Counted from the stretch's first letter, positions 1-13,619 are shown. The stretch: 64,000 bases of DNA from Rhodococcus tukisamuensis NBRC 100609 (GCF_001894985.1 NZ_BCXG01000007.1:1-64000), one strand, 5' to 3'. A program made the numbers and translations. Notes: generated from the sequence alone by a model not told the origin.

Positions 1-45
1 GGGCCGACCGGCGCCTCTCCCCTTTCGGCCGCACAGGCGGGCGGG

Positions 46-654
46 TCAGGTCCGGCTGCGCCATTCGAGTCGTCCGTCCGCCACCACCGGCGTCCACCCC
101 ATGTCGAACTCGGCGCCGGTCTCGAGGCTGTCGGCCAGGTCCGTGAGCATCGCGCTGATGGAGACCCAGCGGGGACCCGCACTGTCTGTGTCGACCTTCT
201 CGAACTCGGTGACGCATCCGTGCAGCGGCCCGGGGCGGGCGTCCACGACCAGCAGGTAGCCGTCGGCTCCGGCGAACGGGACGAACGCGGGGATGTACGT
301 TCCGGCCGTGTCGCCTGCGGCGGCGTCCGGGTCCGGGGCGCCCATCTCCTCGTCGAACTCGCCCCAGATGTCGAGTTCCATCGCCCGCTCCTCGACGGCA
401 CGATCCAGGCTGAACATCTCGTGCATGGGCAGCAGTGCGACGTGAGCGGCGGGCGGGAATCCGTTGAGGTGCTCGAAGAGTGTGGTGAGTTCGGCGGGCC
501 AGCTCACCCCGGTGGCCTGCTGTGCGCTGTCGATCTCCGCCGCATCGGCGCCGGCGATCGACGGCGACTCGAGGTTCGTCAGTAGCCACCTCGCAATGCG
601 TTCCCACTGTTCGGTGACCGATCCCGACGGCGTCGAGTACATGGTGGAGCTCAC
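46..654 (-). CDS. SMI1/KNR4 (SUKH) family protein
   Basis: A 202-residue protein with the SUKH-fold pattern: an N-terminal helix with a PAEL-type segment and a following nGF turn (about residues 48-66), a central FVPFAG strand near residue 125, and a C-terminal tryptophan-bearing helix region. SUKH proteins in bacteria are commonly immunity proteins against polymorphic toxins, but many are unassigned. The GTG start at 654 is preceded by GGAGG with 8-nt spacing, which favours it over the ATG at 642. It is divergent from a toxin-antitoxin pair with 117 bp between starts. No cognate secreted toxin is visible, so an immunity role is inference. Confidence 0.7.
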   Translation of the reverse strand: MSSTMYSTPSGSVTEQWERIARWLLTNLESPSIAGADAAEIDSAQQATGVSWPAELTTLFEHLNGFPPAAHVALLPMHEMFSLDRAVEERAMELDIWGEFDEEMGAPDPDAAAGDTAGTYIPAFVPFAGADGYLLVVDARPGPLHGCVTEFEKVDTDSAGPRWVSISAMLTDLADSLETGAEFDMGWTPVVADGRLEWRSRT

Positions 655-771
655 TTCGCCTACCTCCGTTGTTGATCTTGATTGGGCGCACTCTATTTGG
701 ATGCTCAGACATGAGAGGAACCGACACGGCTGGTACGCGGTACACTGGTGGCACTACTGGAGGTGGTGTCC

Positions 772-1368
772 ATGCTCGTCGACCGTGACCGCGCACGCGA
801 CTCGATCCACGCCCTGTCCGACGAGGACCTCGTGGACCTGCTCGCCGCGGAGATCTCTCGCCGGCCGAACCTGCGTCCGGTCCGCGACGACGTGACGGCG
901 CTGCTCGCCATGAGCCCGGCCCTGGCGTTGCAGCACGAGCGGGCCGTCACCAACCCCGCCGCCGCCGCGGTGGCCCGCACCCGGATCGTCACCTCGGCCC
1001 TCAACTCGATCGTCGACGAACACGAGATGCTCGACTCCACCGCGGTCAGCCGGGTCCTCGGCAAGGCGCCGAGCAGCCGCAACACGGCGAGCCGTCTGGC
1101 CGCGGCGGGCACGGTCATCGCGCTGCCTGCGTCCGGCCAGAAGCTCTACCCCGCCTTCCAGTTCGACGCGGAGAGGCGCGAGGTGCGGCCGATCGTCGCC
1201 GACATCAACCAGAGGCTGGGCGTCAGGAACGATCCGTGGGGCGTGGCGTCGTGGTGGCTGAACCCGACCGCGTTCGCGGACGACCCGCGCTCCCCTGCCG
1301 AACTCGCCGTCGCCGGCGGGCACGAGCAGGACCTGCAGGACATGGCCGACGACCTGACGCAGGACTGA
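772..1368 (+). CDS. MbcA/ParS/Xre-type antitoxin (DUF2384-like)
   Basis: A 198-residue protein directly upstream of a RES-domain toxin. The N-terminal half is helical and the middle (about residues 75-120) has the Val/Ser-Arg-Val-Leu-Gly pattern of the MbcA/Xre antitoxin DNA-binding region. The C-terminal part has a WG...WW-L-N segment resembling the DUF2384 domain that caps the RES active site. The ATG at 772 has GGAGG at 759-763 with good spacing; an in-frame GTG at 748 is less likely. Its role would be to neutralise the RES enzyme and autorepress the operon. Family assignment rests on this pattern plus the neighbour. Confidence 0.75.
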   Translation: MLVDRDRARDSIHALSDEDLVDLLAAEISRRPNLRPVRDDVTALLAMSPALALQHERAVTNPAAAAVARTRIVTSALNSIVDEHEMLDSTAVSRVLGKAPSSRNTASRLAAAGTVIALPASGQKLYPAFQFDAERREVRPIVADINQRLGVRNDPWGVASWWLNPTAFADDPRSPAELAVAGGHEQDLQDMADDLTQD

Positions 1369-1375
1369 GCGGCCG

Positions 1376-2014
1376 GTGGACTACCCGGATCCACCCGCGG
1401 CGCTGCCCGCTGCCCTGCTCACCACCGTCCCGGTCGGTACCTCGGTGTGGCGCATCCACAGCGCCACCCGGGGCGCCGCGGACCTGAACCCGACGCCCCG
1501 TCCCCGGGTGCGGGCCGGCGGCCGTTTCGACAGCCTGGACGGCTCCTACGCGTACCTGTACATCGGCGACAGCCCGGCCGCGGCGGTGGCCGAGACGCTG
1601 TGCCGCAACCTGCCGGTGGACCAGTCCCCCCGCCTGATCCCGCGCGCCCAGGTCAGCGGCCGCGTCCTGAGCGAGCTGCGTACCACCCGCCCGCTGCGGG
1701 TGGTGGACCTGACCGGAACCGGTGCGGCCCGCATCAACGCCGGGGTGTGGCTGACTAAGTGCGACCCGTCCGGTTACCTGCACACCCGACGGTGGGCGGC
1801 GGCCATCCTGGCCGCCAATCCCCGCGTCGACGGCGTGCAGTACCGGCCGCGTCACGACGAGAACACGCTGTCGTGGATGCTCGCCGACTCCCCCGCCACG
1901 ACGGCCCATCCTGCGGTCGAGGCCGTCGGCGGGCTGATCCCGCTCGACTCCGCGGACGGGCACTACCTGCTCGGCGCGCTGCTGACCGCCCACAATGCGG
2001 CGCTCGCCCCCTGA
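1376..2014 (+). CDS. RES-domain toxin (NAD+-degrading type)
   Basis: A 212-residue protein with the RES-domain signature: W-R-I-H near the N-terminus, then an R-A-G-G-R-F-D-S-L-D-G-S-Y block carrying the conserved Arg and Tyr, followed by Y-I-G-D-S-P-A-A-A-V-A-E-T with the conserved Glu. Known RES toxins (for example MbcT) destroy or phosphorolyse NAD+. A C-terminal Gly-Val-Gln-Tyr-Arg strand fits the family. It starts with GTG 7 nt after the antitoxin stop, so the pair is one operon. Together they are a type II RES-Xre module. Confidence 0.85.
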   Translation: MDYPDPPAALPAALLTTVPVGTSVWRIHSATRGAADLNPTPRPRVRAGGRFDSLDGSYAYLYIGDSPAAAVAETLCRNLPVDQSPRLIPRAQVSGRVLSELRTTRPLRVVDLTGTGAARINAGVWLTKCDPSGYLHTRRWAAAILAANPRVDGVQYRPRHDENTLSWMLADSPATTAHPAVEAVGGLIPLDSADGHYLLGALLTAHNAALAP

Positions 2015-2162
2015 TCTCACCGGCGTGGACGGCCGCTGCCGTGGCTTCGGCCGGAATGGAACTGGTCCGTCTGTGCGGTCGTCTCGGTGGTTGCACCGGG
2101 CTCGGATGAAATGCCGATAACTTTACTTATGAAATTAACCTCGGTTGAGGGCATCAGACGAA

Positions 2163-2207
2163 GTTGGGCCTGGGGTCGTCACAGTGAGTGATGACCCCAG
2201 GCCCAAC
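2163..2207. terminator. Bidirectional hairpin between RES toxin and uvrA-like gene
   Basis: A perfect 15-bp stem (2163-2177 with 2193-2207) and 15-nt loop lies between two convergent genes (stops at 2014 and 2243). There is no clear U-tract on either side, as is common in high-GC actinobacteria. Confidence 0.7.
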
Positions 2208-2242
2208 GACCTACCGCGGACCGCCGAGTTGTGTGCGGAAGG

Positions 2243-4669
<2,427 letters not shown>

Positions 4670-4733
4670 CGTCTCTCCCTCTGTGTCGGGCCGCGATCGC
4701 GGCTACCGTGCCTGCGTCTGACCGGTCGCGGCA

Positions 4734-5357
4734 TCAAGCGGTCTCCCACGCGAACCCGTCCGGGTCGGTGAAGGGTCCGGCGTCGCTGCCGACGACGATA
4801 CGGTGCGATCCGGTTCCCTCCGGGGAGACGCCGGCGTCCTTGGCGAGCGCGCGGCGCCCGTAGAGCGCCAGCTTGACGTTCGTCGGGTCGGTGGCGAACT
4901 CGACGTACTTGCGGCCGAAGCTCTTCGCCACCTCGAGGCCGTGGTCGACGTAGAACTGCCTGCTCGCCTTGACGTCGTCGACCCCGAGCAGCAGCACGAT
5001 GTCGTCGATCTGCCGGGTGGCCGGGCCGCTGTCCTTCTTCGACGAGGTCGCGATCTTCCAGATCGCGCCGTCCGGGGCCTGCACGACGCCGCCGTACCCC
5101 CAGAACCCCTTCTTGGCCGGCTTGAGCGAGGTGGCGCCGGCGTCGAGGGCGGCCCCGACGAAGGCGTCGACGATGTTCGGCTGGGAGACGACGAGCGAGA
5201 GGGTGTAGCCGCGGAAGCCGGTCGTCGGCGCCTCGCCGGCGCGGACGGCCACGTGGTCGCCGACGCCGAACGCCGCGTAGAAGGCCGCGGCGGCCGCGGG
5301 GTCGGGAACTTCGAGGGTGAGGGTCTTGACGGTGGTGCGGGACTGGGTGGTGGTCAT
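4734..5357 (-). CDS. Two-domain VOC (glyoxalase/bleomycin-resistance fold) protein
   Basis: A 207-residue protein with two VOC repeats: residues about 10-105 (L-x-V-P-D-P motif, then W-G-Y-G and P-D-G-A-I-W) and about 115-205 (I-V-L-L-L-G-V-D-D-V, ending P-D-G-F-A-W-E). Such proteins bind or modify small molecules via a metal site or act as drug sequestration proteins; substrate unknown. It has GAGGTG before the ATG and starts immediately after the stop of the preceding VOC gene, so the two are cotranscribed. Confidence 0.8.
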   Translation of the reverse strand: MTTTQSRTTVKTLTLEVPDPAAAAAFYAAFGVGDHVAVRAGEAPTTGFRGYTLSLVVSQPNIVDAFVGAALDAGATSLKPAKKGFWGYGGVVQAPDGAIWKIATSSKKDSGPATRQIDDIVLLLGVDDVKASRQFYVDHGLEVAKSFGRKYVEFATDPTNVKLALYGRRALAKDAGVSPEGTGSHRIVVGSDAGPFTDPDGFAWETA

Positions 5358-5358
5358 A

Positions 5359-5769
5359 TCAGTTCACCTCGTTGATTCGGAGCAGGTTGCCTGCCGGGTC
5401 GCGGACGGCGCAGTCGCGGATGCCGTACGGCTGCTCGATCGGTTCCTGGACGATGTCCGCGCCGCCCGCCTCGAGCTTCGCGAAGGTTTCGTCGAGGTCG
5501 GGGGTGGCCAGGGTGAGGATTGCGTACGTCCCCTTGGCCATCATCTCGGTGATGGTGCGACGTTCGTCGTCGGTGATGCCGGGGTCCGCGGCCGGCGGGT
5601 GCAGGACCAGGGACGTGCCGGGCTGGTCCGGGTGGCCGACGGTGATCCAGTACATCCCGTTGTAGCCGACCTCCTTGCGGACCTCGAAACCGAGGAGGTC
5701 GCGGTAGAAGGCCAGGGAGGCTTCGTGGTCGGTGTGCGGAAGGAAGGCCGAGTGAATGGTGATGTCCAT
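5359..5769 (-). CDS. VOC family protein
   Basis: A single VOC domain of about 136 residues: an N-terminal F-L-P-H-T-D-H-E-A-S-L-A-F-Y-R-D block, a central GTSLVLHPP strand, and C-terminal E-P-I-E-Q-P-Y-G-x-R-D followed by R-D-P-A-G-N, the usual metal-ligand edge of glyoxalase-fold proteins. The ATG at 5769 is chosen over a TTG at 5778. It lies about 10 nt downstream of an AraC regulator, an arrangement common in actinobacteria where the regulator controls the VOC gene. Function is unassigned beyond the fold. Confidence 0.8.
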   Translation of the reverse strand: MDITIHSAFLPHTDHEASLAFYRDLLGFEVRKEVGYNGMYWITVGHPDQPGTSLVLHPPAADPGITDDERRTITEMMAKGTYAILTLATPDLDETFAKLEAGGADIVQEPIEQPYGIRDCAVRDPAGNLLRINEVN

Positions 5770-5779
5770 GTCCTTCAAC

Positions 5780-6220
<441 letters not shown>

Positions 6221-6292
6221 CTGTGCGATGGTGCCACCTCCCGTGGGGAGCTGCCCAGTTGCCGTGGGTGTCGTGGCAGGGCCGTCGGGTGG

Positions 6293-7417
6293 TCAGTCCG
6301 TGCTGACCGGGCTCCCGGTCAGCCGGGACTCCCAGCGTTCCTGCACCCCGCCGTACCGCCACACCAGCACCGCCACCAACCAGGTGACCACGAACAGGCC
6401 GACGATGATGAACCCCATCGCCCCCAGGTCGAGGCCTCCGATTCGCCCGAGCACCCCGGTGGTGATGTCGTGTCGGGTGGTGACGATAGAGATGATCTCC
6501 TGGCCGCCGATCAGAAACGCGACCGCCACCGACAACCCGGTCACGACGAGGTTGTAGTAGATCTTGCGGACCGGACGGGCGAACGCCCAGCCGTACGCGT
6601 AGTTCATGAACGAGCCGTCGAGCGAGTCGAACAGGGTCATGCCGGCGCTGAAGAGCACCGGGAGCACCAGGATCGAGTACCAGGGCAGGCCGGTGGTGGC
6701 CGCCCCACCCGCGATCACCAGCAGCCCCACCTCGGTCACGGTGTCGAATCCCAGCCCGAACAGGACCCCGACCGGGTACATGTGCCACGGCGCACGCACG
6801 GACCGGACCAACGGCCCGAGCAGCTTGTTCAGGGCTCCGCGGGAGTCGAGTTCCCGCTCGAGATCGTCCTCGTCGAAGTGGCCGCGGCGGGCCTTGCGGA
6901 GCACCGCGTAGATCCCGATCAGCGACACCAGGTTCAGCAACCCGATGAGGATCAGGAAGGTGCCCGAGACCGCGGTGCCGAACAGCCCGGTCCACCGCTG
7001 CAGGTCCGAGTCCTCGTTCCTCAGGCCCGCCGCCAACTGTTTGATGCCGAACGCCAGCAGCAGCACCAGCACGAACACCACGGTGGAGTGGCCGAGTGAG
7101 AACCAGAAACCGACGGTCATCGGTTTCTTCTTCTCCGCCAAGAGCTTTCGGGTGGTGTTGTCGATGGCGGCGATGTGGTCGGCGTCGAACGCGTGCCGCA
7201 TGCCGAGGGTGTACGCGGTGACGCCGAGCCCGACGCCGAACACGCCGCCGTTGAACTCGTAGTGCGCGGGCACCACCAACAGCAACAGGGTGCCCCAGCC
7301 GACGATGTTGAGTGCGAGCACCGTGGCCGCCATCCCGGCGACGCTGCGCCACTGGCCGTCCGCCGCCGCGCGCCACCTGGCCGCGGCGCGGGTGCTGGTC
7401 TTGGCAGTCGTGGGCAT
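6293..7417 (-). CDS. NiCoT family nickel/cobalt permease
   Basis: A 374-residue polytopic membrane protein. The family signature His-x4-Asp-His is at residues 75-81 within a helix (RHAFDADH), and a second signature GFDTVTEVGLL is present. About eight hydrophobic segments and a charged cytoplasmic loop (residues about 185-210, rich in Glu/Asp/Arg) fit NixA/HoxN transporters. The ATG at 7417 with GAGG upstream gives the normal family length; a reading frame open further upstream is not coding. It likely imports Ni2+ (for urease or hydrogenase) or Co2+. A tandem 15-bp repeat sits just upstream and may be a metal-responsive operator. Confidence 0.92.
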   Translation of the reverse strand: MPTTAKTSTRAAARWRAAADGQWRSVAGMAATVLALNIVGWGTLLLLVVPAHYEFNGGVFGVGLGVTAYTLGMRHAFDADHIAAIDNTTRKLLAEKKKPMTVGFWFSLGHSTVVFVLVLLLAFGIKQLAAGLRNEDSDLQRWTGLFGTAVSGTFLILIGLLNLVSLIGIYAVLRKARRGHFDEDDLERELDSRGALNKLLGPLVRSVRAPWHMYPVGVLFGLGFDTVTEVGLLVIAGGAATTGLPWYSILVLPVLFSAGMTLFDSLDGSFMNYAYGWAFARPVRKIYYNLVVTGLSVAVAFLIGGQEIISIVTTRHDITTGVLGRIGGLDLGAMGFIIVGLFVVTWLVAVLVWRYGGVQERWESRLTGSPVSTD

Positions 7418-7454
7418 TCGATTCCTCACGGAGAGTCGGCCACAGTCCCGAATC

Positions 7455-7480
7455 AGCCTAAGCCGAACAAGCCTAAGCCG
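7455..7480 (-). promoter_or_regulatory. Tandem 11-bp repeat upstream of nickel permease
   Basis: Two identical 11-bp copies (7455-7465 and 7470-7480; minus strand CGGCTTAGGCT) repeat every 15 bp, 38-63 bp before the permease start. This is a plausible operator or promoter element; no regulator gene is adjacent. Confidence 0.4.
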
Positions 7481-7702
7481 GATCGGGTGACGCCGACCAG
7501 CGATCGCACCGCCCCGACGTTTCCATCCGGAAACGCCCGCGGTGCTGCCGGGGCGCCGGACTGACCCGGTCCCGGCGGGCACGCCTGCTCTGACCAAGTC
7601 GCTTCGGGGCGTCCCGGACTGTTGTAGCGTTCCCGCGGGCGGCCCGCGTCCTGCCGGTCGGTCCCACTCCCATCCCTCACAGTCACGGAGCACCAGAGAA
7701 CG

Positions 7703-8209
7703 ATGTTGTCGTCGGTCACGCCCAGCGCCCCCTCTTCCTCCTCCCGTCGTGGTCGCCGCATGGCCGCGCTCGCCCTCGGTGCGCTCGCCGTGGCCGTCGC
7801 CGCGACCGGATGCTCGTCCGACGAGTCCACCGATGCCGCGACAGAGGCGTCCGTCGACCAGCAGGCCGCGGTGGACACGCTCAGCTCCTACTACTCGGCC
7901 TTCGGCACCGGTGACGGCGCCAAGGCCTGCGGCTACCTCGACCCCGAGCTCGCGGCCAAGCTGGCGACGACCGGCCCGGACGGCACCTGCCCGGCCGCCG
8001 TGCAGGGCGGCCACGACCGCGCCGGCGCCGAGGCGCTTTCCAAGCTGGCGGACCTGAAGTACGACGCCACGCAGGTGGTCGTCGAGGGGGACACCGCGAA
8101 GCTGGCCACCAAGGATGTTGCCGAGCTCAACGGCAAGAGCACCGACTCGACCGCGCAGATCGTGCTCCAGCGCGACGGCGACGGCTGGAAGATCGTCGAC
8201 CTGGGCTGA
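7703..8209 (+). CDS. Putative lipoprotein, NTF2/SnoaL-like extracytoplasmic domain
   Basis: A 168-residue protein with an Arg-rich n-region, a hydrophobic segment (about residues 20-35) and a lipobox ending ATGC with Cys at about 37, followed by an Asp/Ser/Thr-rich linker. The remaining domain begins A-V-D-T-L-S-S-Y-Y-S-A-F-G-T-G-D and ends with a D-G-W-K-I-V-D strand, the layout of small NTF2-like domains seen in actinobacterial lipoproteins. Two cysteines in the mature domain could form a disulfide. The role is unknown. It is monocistronic and followed by a strong terminator. Confidence 0.75.
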   Translation: MLSSVTPSAPSSSSRRGRRMAALALGALAVAVAATGCSSDESTDAATEASVDQQAAVDTLSSYYSAFGTGDGAKACGYLDPELAAKLATTGPDGTCPAAVQGGHDRAGAEALSKLADLKYDATQVVVEGDTAKLATKDVAELNGKSTDSTAQIVLQRDGDGWKIVDLG

Positions 8210-8237
8210 CACCCGCCCCTGCCGCCGCGAGGCGGTC

Positions 8238-8273
8238 CACTGCCCGGCCCGAATCGATTCGGGCCGGGCAGTG
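8238..8273. terminator. Perfect 36-nt palindromic terminator
   Basis: An uninterrupted self-complementary stretch (8238-8273) rich in GC at its base and centred on GAATCGATTC, 28 nt after the lipoprotein stop. It insulates the biosynthetic operon that starts at 8476. Confidence 0.8.
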
Positions 8274-8475
8274 TGCGTTCGCCCCGTCGCCGCGACGCGC
8301 CCTCTCCGACGCGAGATCGTGACCGCCGCCAATTCTGCTATCTCGTGGCCGCGACGTGAACCCCGTGAGAACATGGAATGGCTCGGGGAACTGGAGAATG
8401 CACACGGCCGACGATCTCGGACACCGTGAAGTTTCGGTCGACGTGCTGGTGCAGACTATGCAAGGGGTGCCGCGC

Positions 8476-8850
8476 ATGGAGAACTCGACCCGCTCGGCCA
8501 CGGCCGGCAACTCCGTCCTGACACCGCAGCAGCAGCTCGAGGCGCTGCGCACCGAGCTCGACGGAATCGACAGCGCCCTTCTCGAGGTCGTCCGTGACCG
8601 AATCGAACTGTGCTGCCGGATCGCGGTGCTCAAGCGGCGACATTCGATCCCGATGATGCAGCCGCGGCGGGTGGGCGCGGTGCACGAGCACGCCCGGACC
8701 TATGCGCTCAGCCACGACCTCTCCCCGGAGTTCCTCGACGACCTCTACGACGTGTTGATAACGGAGACCTGCCGGGTGGAGGACCTGATCATCGACGCCG
8801 ACGGGGAGATCGACGTTGCCGCTGTCGCGCCGCTGCGGCACGACGCCTGA
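8476..8850 (+). CDS. Chorismate mutase-like 4-amino-4-deoxychorismate mutase
   Basis: A 124-residue AroQ-type helical protein. The first long helix (E-L-D-G-I-D-S-A-L-L...R-D-R-I) and I-A-V-L-K-R-R carry the conserved Arg/Lys of the family, followed by R-V-G-A-V-H-E-H-A-R. In PapB (pristinamycin) and CmlD (chloramphenicol) pathways this enzyme rearranges 4-amino-4-deoxychorismate to 4-amino-4-deoxyprephenate. Assignment to that branch rests on the next gene being an aminodeoxychorismate synthase. The ATG at 8476 has AAGGGG 8 nt upstream; an in-frame GTG at 8356 is less likely. It is the first gene of a four-gene operon. Confidence 0.82.
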   Translation: MENSTRSATAGNSVLTPQQQLEALRTELDGIDSALLEVVRDRIELCCRIAVLKRRHSIPMMQPRRVGAVHEHARTYALSHDLSPEFLDDLYDVLITETCRVEDLIIDADGEIDVAAVAPLRHDA

Positions 8851-8859
8851 GGCCGTGCC

Positions 8860-10961
<2,102 letters not shown>

Positions 10962-10965
<4 letters not shown>

Positions 10966-11849
10966 GCGGGCGGCCGGTCGTGGCCGTCGTCGGCGGCGCC
11001 GGCGCGGTGGGCACGATGCTGGTCGGCCTGCTGCGCGATGCGGGCGCGGAGGTGCTCGTGCTCGACCCGCGGGCCCCGCGACGGCCGGGCGAGGTCACCG
11101 GTGGTGCACCGGAACTGGCCGACGCGGTGGGCGCCGCCTCGACGGTGGTGCTCGCGGTGCCGGAACAGGTGGCCCTCGCCGCCGCCGAGACGCTGCCGCG
11201 ATTCCTGCGGCCCGGGACGCTGCTGGTGGAGACCTTGTCGGTGAAGACCCGGTTCGCCGCGGCGTTGCGGCGCTCGGCACCGGACGTACAGGCGATGGGC
11301 ATCAACCCGATGTTCGCGCCCTCGTTGGGCATGGCCGGCCGCCCGGTCTCCGTGGTGGTCCACCACGACGGCCCCGGCGTCGACGCCTTTCTCGGGTTGC
11401 TCGACGGCGCCGGCGCCGCGCTGGTGCGACTGAGTGCCGAGGAACACGACACGCTGTGCGCGGCCACCCAGGCGGCGACGCACGCGGCGGTGCTCGCCTT
11501 CGGGCTGGCGTTGGCGGACCTCGGGGTGCCGGCGGAGTGGCTGGCGGCCGCGGCGCCGCCGCCGCACACGGTGGCGCTGGCTCTGCTGGCCCGGATCGGG
11601 CTCGGCAGCCCCGAGGTGTACTGGGACGTGCAGGCCGCAAACCCGTCGGCGCCGCGGGCCCGGGCGGCACTCGCGGACGGCCTCGCCCGGCTCTCCCGGG
11701 TCTGCGAGCACGGCACGCAGGCCGAGTTCGAGGACCTGTTGACCACGGCGCGAGTGCCGTTGGGCGCCGACGCAGAGCGGTACGCGGACCTGTGTGCCCG
11801 GTTGTTCCGCGACCTGCTCCCCGAGGCCGCATCGGAGGTCGGCCGGTGA
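10962..11849 (+). CDS. Prephenate dehydrogenase-like 4-amino-4-deoxyprephenate dehydrogenase (PapC/CmlC-like)
   Basis: A 295-residue protein starting at a GTG that overlaps the previous stop (GTGA). The N-terminal Rossmann motif is VVGGAGAVG (residues about 7-15). The segment L-L-V-E-T-L-S-V-K-T and the M-G-I-N-P-M-F-A-P block correspond to the arogenate/prephenate dehydrogenase active-site region. It should oxidatively decarboxylate 4-amino-4-deoxyprephenate to p-aminophenylpyruvate using NAD(P)+. No aminotransferase is encoded in the operon, so a housekeeping one would give p-aminophenylalanine. The start was chosen for the coupling overlap. Confidence 0.82.
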
Positions 11850-12865
11850 CCGGGGGCTGGGACGAGGCCGGCGCGTGGGAGGAGTCTGGGGACTGGGAGG
11901 AAACCGCCGAGATCCTGCTCAGGGTCCCGGCACTGCCGGAGTTCGACCCGTCGGACGAGGTGGAGAGCGCGGTGATTCGCGGGCTGGCCCGCAGCTGGCC
12001 GAGGCGGGCCACCGTACGGCGCACCGAACTGGACCTGGACGCGTTGTTCGAGCCGGCCAAGGCAGACTTCCCCGAGGCGCTGATCCCGTTCCGGGACGAC
12101 CCGCGCTACCGGCAGCTGGAAGAGGGCACCCGCGACCGGATCCGGGCCTGGGGCTGGATCGCCTACAACAAGAACGTCATCGACATCGAGCAGCACGTAG
12201 TCAATCCCGGTTTCCAGCTGCTGTTCCAGGACGGGCTCGGCACTGGGCTCGGCGACACCCTGCGGGCGGCGACCGTGCAGGCGATGGTCGACGAGCAGTA
12301 CCACAGCCTGATGCACCTCAACGCGAGCGCGCTGACCCGCGCGCACCGCGGCAGGTGGTTGTCCGACGCGGCCCTCCCCCACGGACTGACGGTGCGCAGG
12401 CACCGGGACGCGGTCGCCCGGCACGCGGACCCCCGCGCCGCGGCGCTGACGGCGTTGGCGTTCACCACCGTCGCCGAGACGTCCATCGGGGCGTACCTGA
12501 GCCTGATCGGTGACGACCCGAGCCTGCAGCCGGTGAACAAGGCCACCGTGGTGCTGCACCGGCGCGACGAGCGCGCGCACGCGTCAGTCGCCGCGGAGCT
12601 GACGTCGTTGGTCTACGAGCACCTGAACTCCGACGACCGGCGAATCCTGGTGGCCGGCCTCCTCGAAGGCGTGGACGCCTTCACCGGCACCGACTTCTCG
12701 ACCTGGTCGGCGATCCTTGCCGCGGAGCGGGTGCCGGGCGCGGCAGCTCTGGTCGCGGACACGGCATTCGGCCCCGGTGACAGCCGGCTGGTCCAGGACT
12801 GCAGCGCGATCCGACGCCTGATGGAGTCGATCGGCGCAGGTGCGGACGTCCCCGACAGCTGGTGA
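11846..12865 (+). CDS. AurF/CmlI-family diiron arylamine N-oxygenase
   Basis: A 339-residue protein containing all seven iron ligands of AurF in order and near-identical spacing: Glu115, Glu150-x2-His153, Glu211, His238-x3-Glu242-x2-His245 (AurF: 101, 136, 139, 196, 223, 227, 230). AurF oxidises p-aminobenzoate to p-nitrobenzoate; CmlI oxidises the arylamine in chloramphenicol assembly. Its GTG start overlaps the papC-like stop by 4 nt, so the substrate is probably the p-aminophenyl product of the operon. Whether it stops at hydroxylamine or nitroso or proceeds to nitro cannot be told from sequence. It is the last gene of the operon. Confidence 0.88.
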   Translation: MTGGWDEAGAWEESGDWEETAEILLRVPALPEFDPSDEVESAVIRGLARSWPRRATVRRTELDLDALFEPAKADFPEALIPFRDDPRYRQLEEGTRDRIRAWGWIAYNKNVIDIEQHVVNPGFQLLFQDGLGTGLGDTLRAATVQAMVDEQYHSLMHLNASALTRAHRGRWLSDAALPHGLTVRRHRDAVARHADPRAAALTALAFTTVAETSIGAYLSLIGDDPSLQPVNKATVVLHRRDERAHASVAAELTSLVYEHLNSDDRRILVAGLLEGVDAFTGTDFSTWSAILAAERVPGAAALVADTAFGPGDSRLVQDCSAIRRLMESIGAGADVPDSW

Positions 12866-12890
12866 CGCCGTCGAGCGACCCGAGTCGCCA

Positions 12891-13514
12891 CTACGCAGTG
12901 GTACCGGGACTCTCCGGTCCGAGCACACGATCGAGGAGGCGCTCGACGAGCTGGACCGCCTGCTCCGCCGTGCCGTAGCCGGGGAGCATCCCCTGCGCGA
13001 TCCCGCCGGCGGCCGCCAGGATGAGTTCGGCGTCGAGGTCGGGGTCCATCGGCGGTGTCACCGCGTCGCGGTCGGTCACCCGCCGAAGCTGGCCGGCGAT
13101 GAGCGCCACCAACTCTCGCGGGGCGGCCAGGGTCTCGTCGGCGGCGATTCCCCCACCGGTGAGCGCCGCGGCATGGAAGGCACCGAGCACGATGGCCTCC
13201 TCGCGGCGTTCGTCATCGAGTGGAAGCATCTCGACCAGGAACGTGGTGACGACCTCACGGGGTGACGCTTCCGGTCCCAGCAGGGACAACGCCCGCATCA
13301 GGCGAGCGCCCGCGTCCGTACGCACGGACTGGTGGGTCGCGAGGAGGAACTCCCGCTTCGTGCCGAAGTAGTACTGCACGAGCCGGACCGAGATCCCGGC
13401 CTCGGCGGCAACTGACTGGAACGTCACCGACTCGAGGCCGCCGCCGACGACGACCCGCCGCACGGCGCTGGTGATCTCCCGGCGCCGAACTTCGTGGTCG
13501 ACCAGTCGCGGCAT
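12891..13514 (-). CDS. TetR family transcriptional regulator
   Basis: A 207-residue protein with an N-terminal HTH (residues about 15-60: F-Q-S-V-A-A-E-A-G-I-S then YYFGTKREFL) typical of TetR repressors, and a helical ligand-binding C-terminus. The ATG at 13514 is used; the frame open further upstream is an artefact. It is divergent from an alpha/beta hydrolase, separated by 105 bp, and convergent with the N-oxygenase gene (25 bp between stops). It most likely represses the hydrolase and itself; control of the aminophenyl operon is possible but not indicated by position. Confidence 0.9.
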   Translation of the reverse strand: MPRLVDHEVRRREITSAVRRVVVGGGLESVTFQSVAAEAGISVRLVQYYFGTKREFLLATHQSVRTDAGARLMRALSLLGPEASPREVVTTFLVEMLPLDDERREEAIVLGAFHAAALTGGGIAADETLAAPRELVALIAGQLRRVTDRDAVTPPMDPDLDAELILAAAGGIAQGMLPGYGTAEQAVQLVERLLDRVLGPESPGTTA

Positions 13515-13565
13515 GAGGCTCTCCCGGTTGCATCGAGTGGCTTTGACCCGTTGATGGTACGCACA

Positions 13566-13581
13566 TATCGCAATGGTGATA
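13566..13581. promoter_or_regulatory. Candidate TetR operator
   Basis: A 16-bp imperfect palindrome (arms TATC/GATA) in the divergent intergenic region, about 50 bp from each start. It is the only clear dyad there. Assignment as the operator of the adjacent regulator is inference. Confidence 0.4.
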
Positions 13582-13619
13582 CGTTCATACCACCAAAACG
13601 GTGCAACGAAAGGGAGCGC

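Noticed and set aside
7418-8374. N-terminal extension of the nickel permease frame to 693 residues
   Set aside because: The extension is antisense to the lipoprotein and a terminator, and the ATG at 7417 gives the normal family length.
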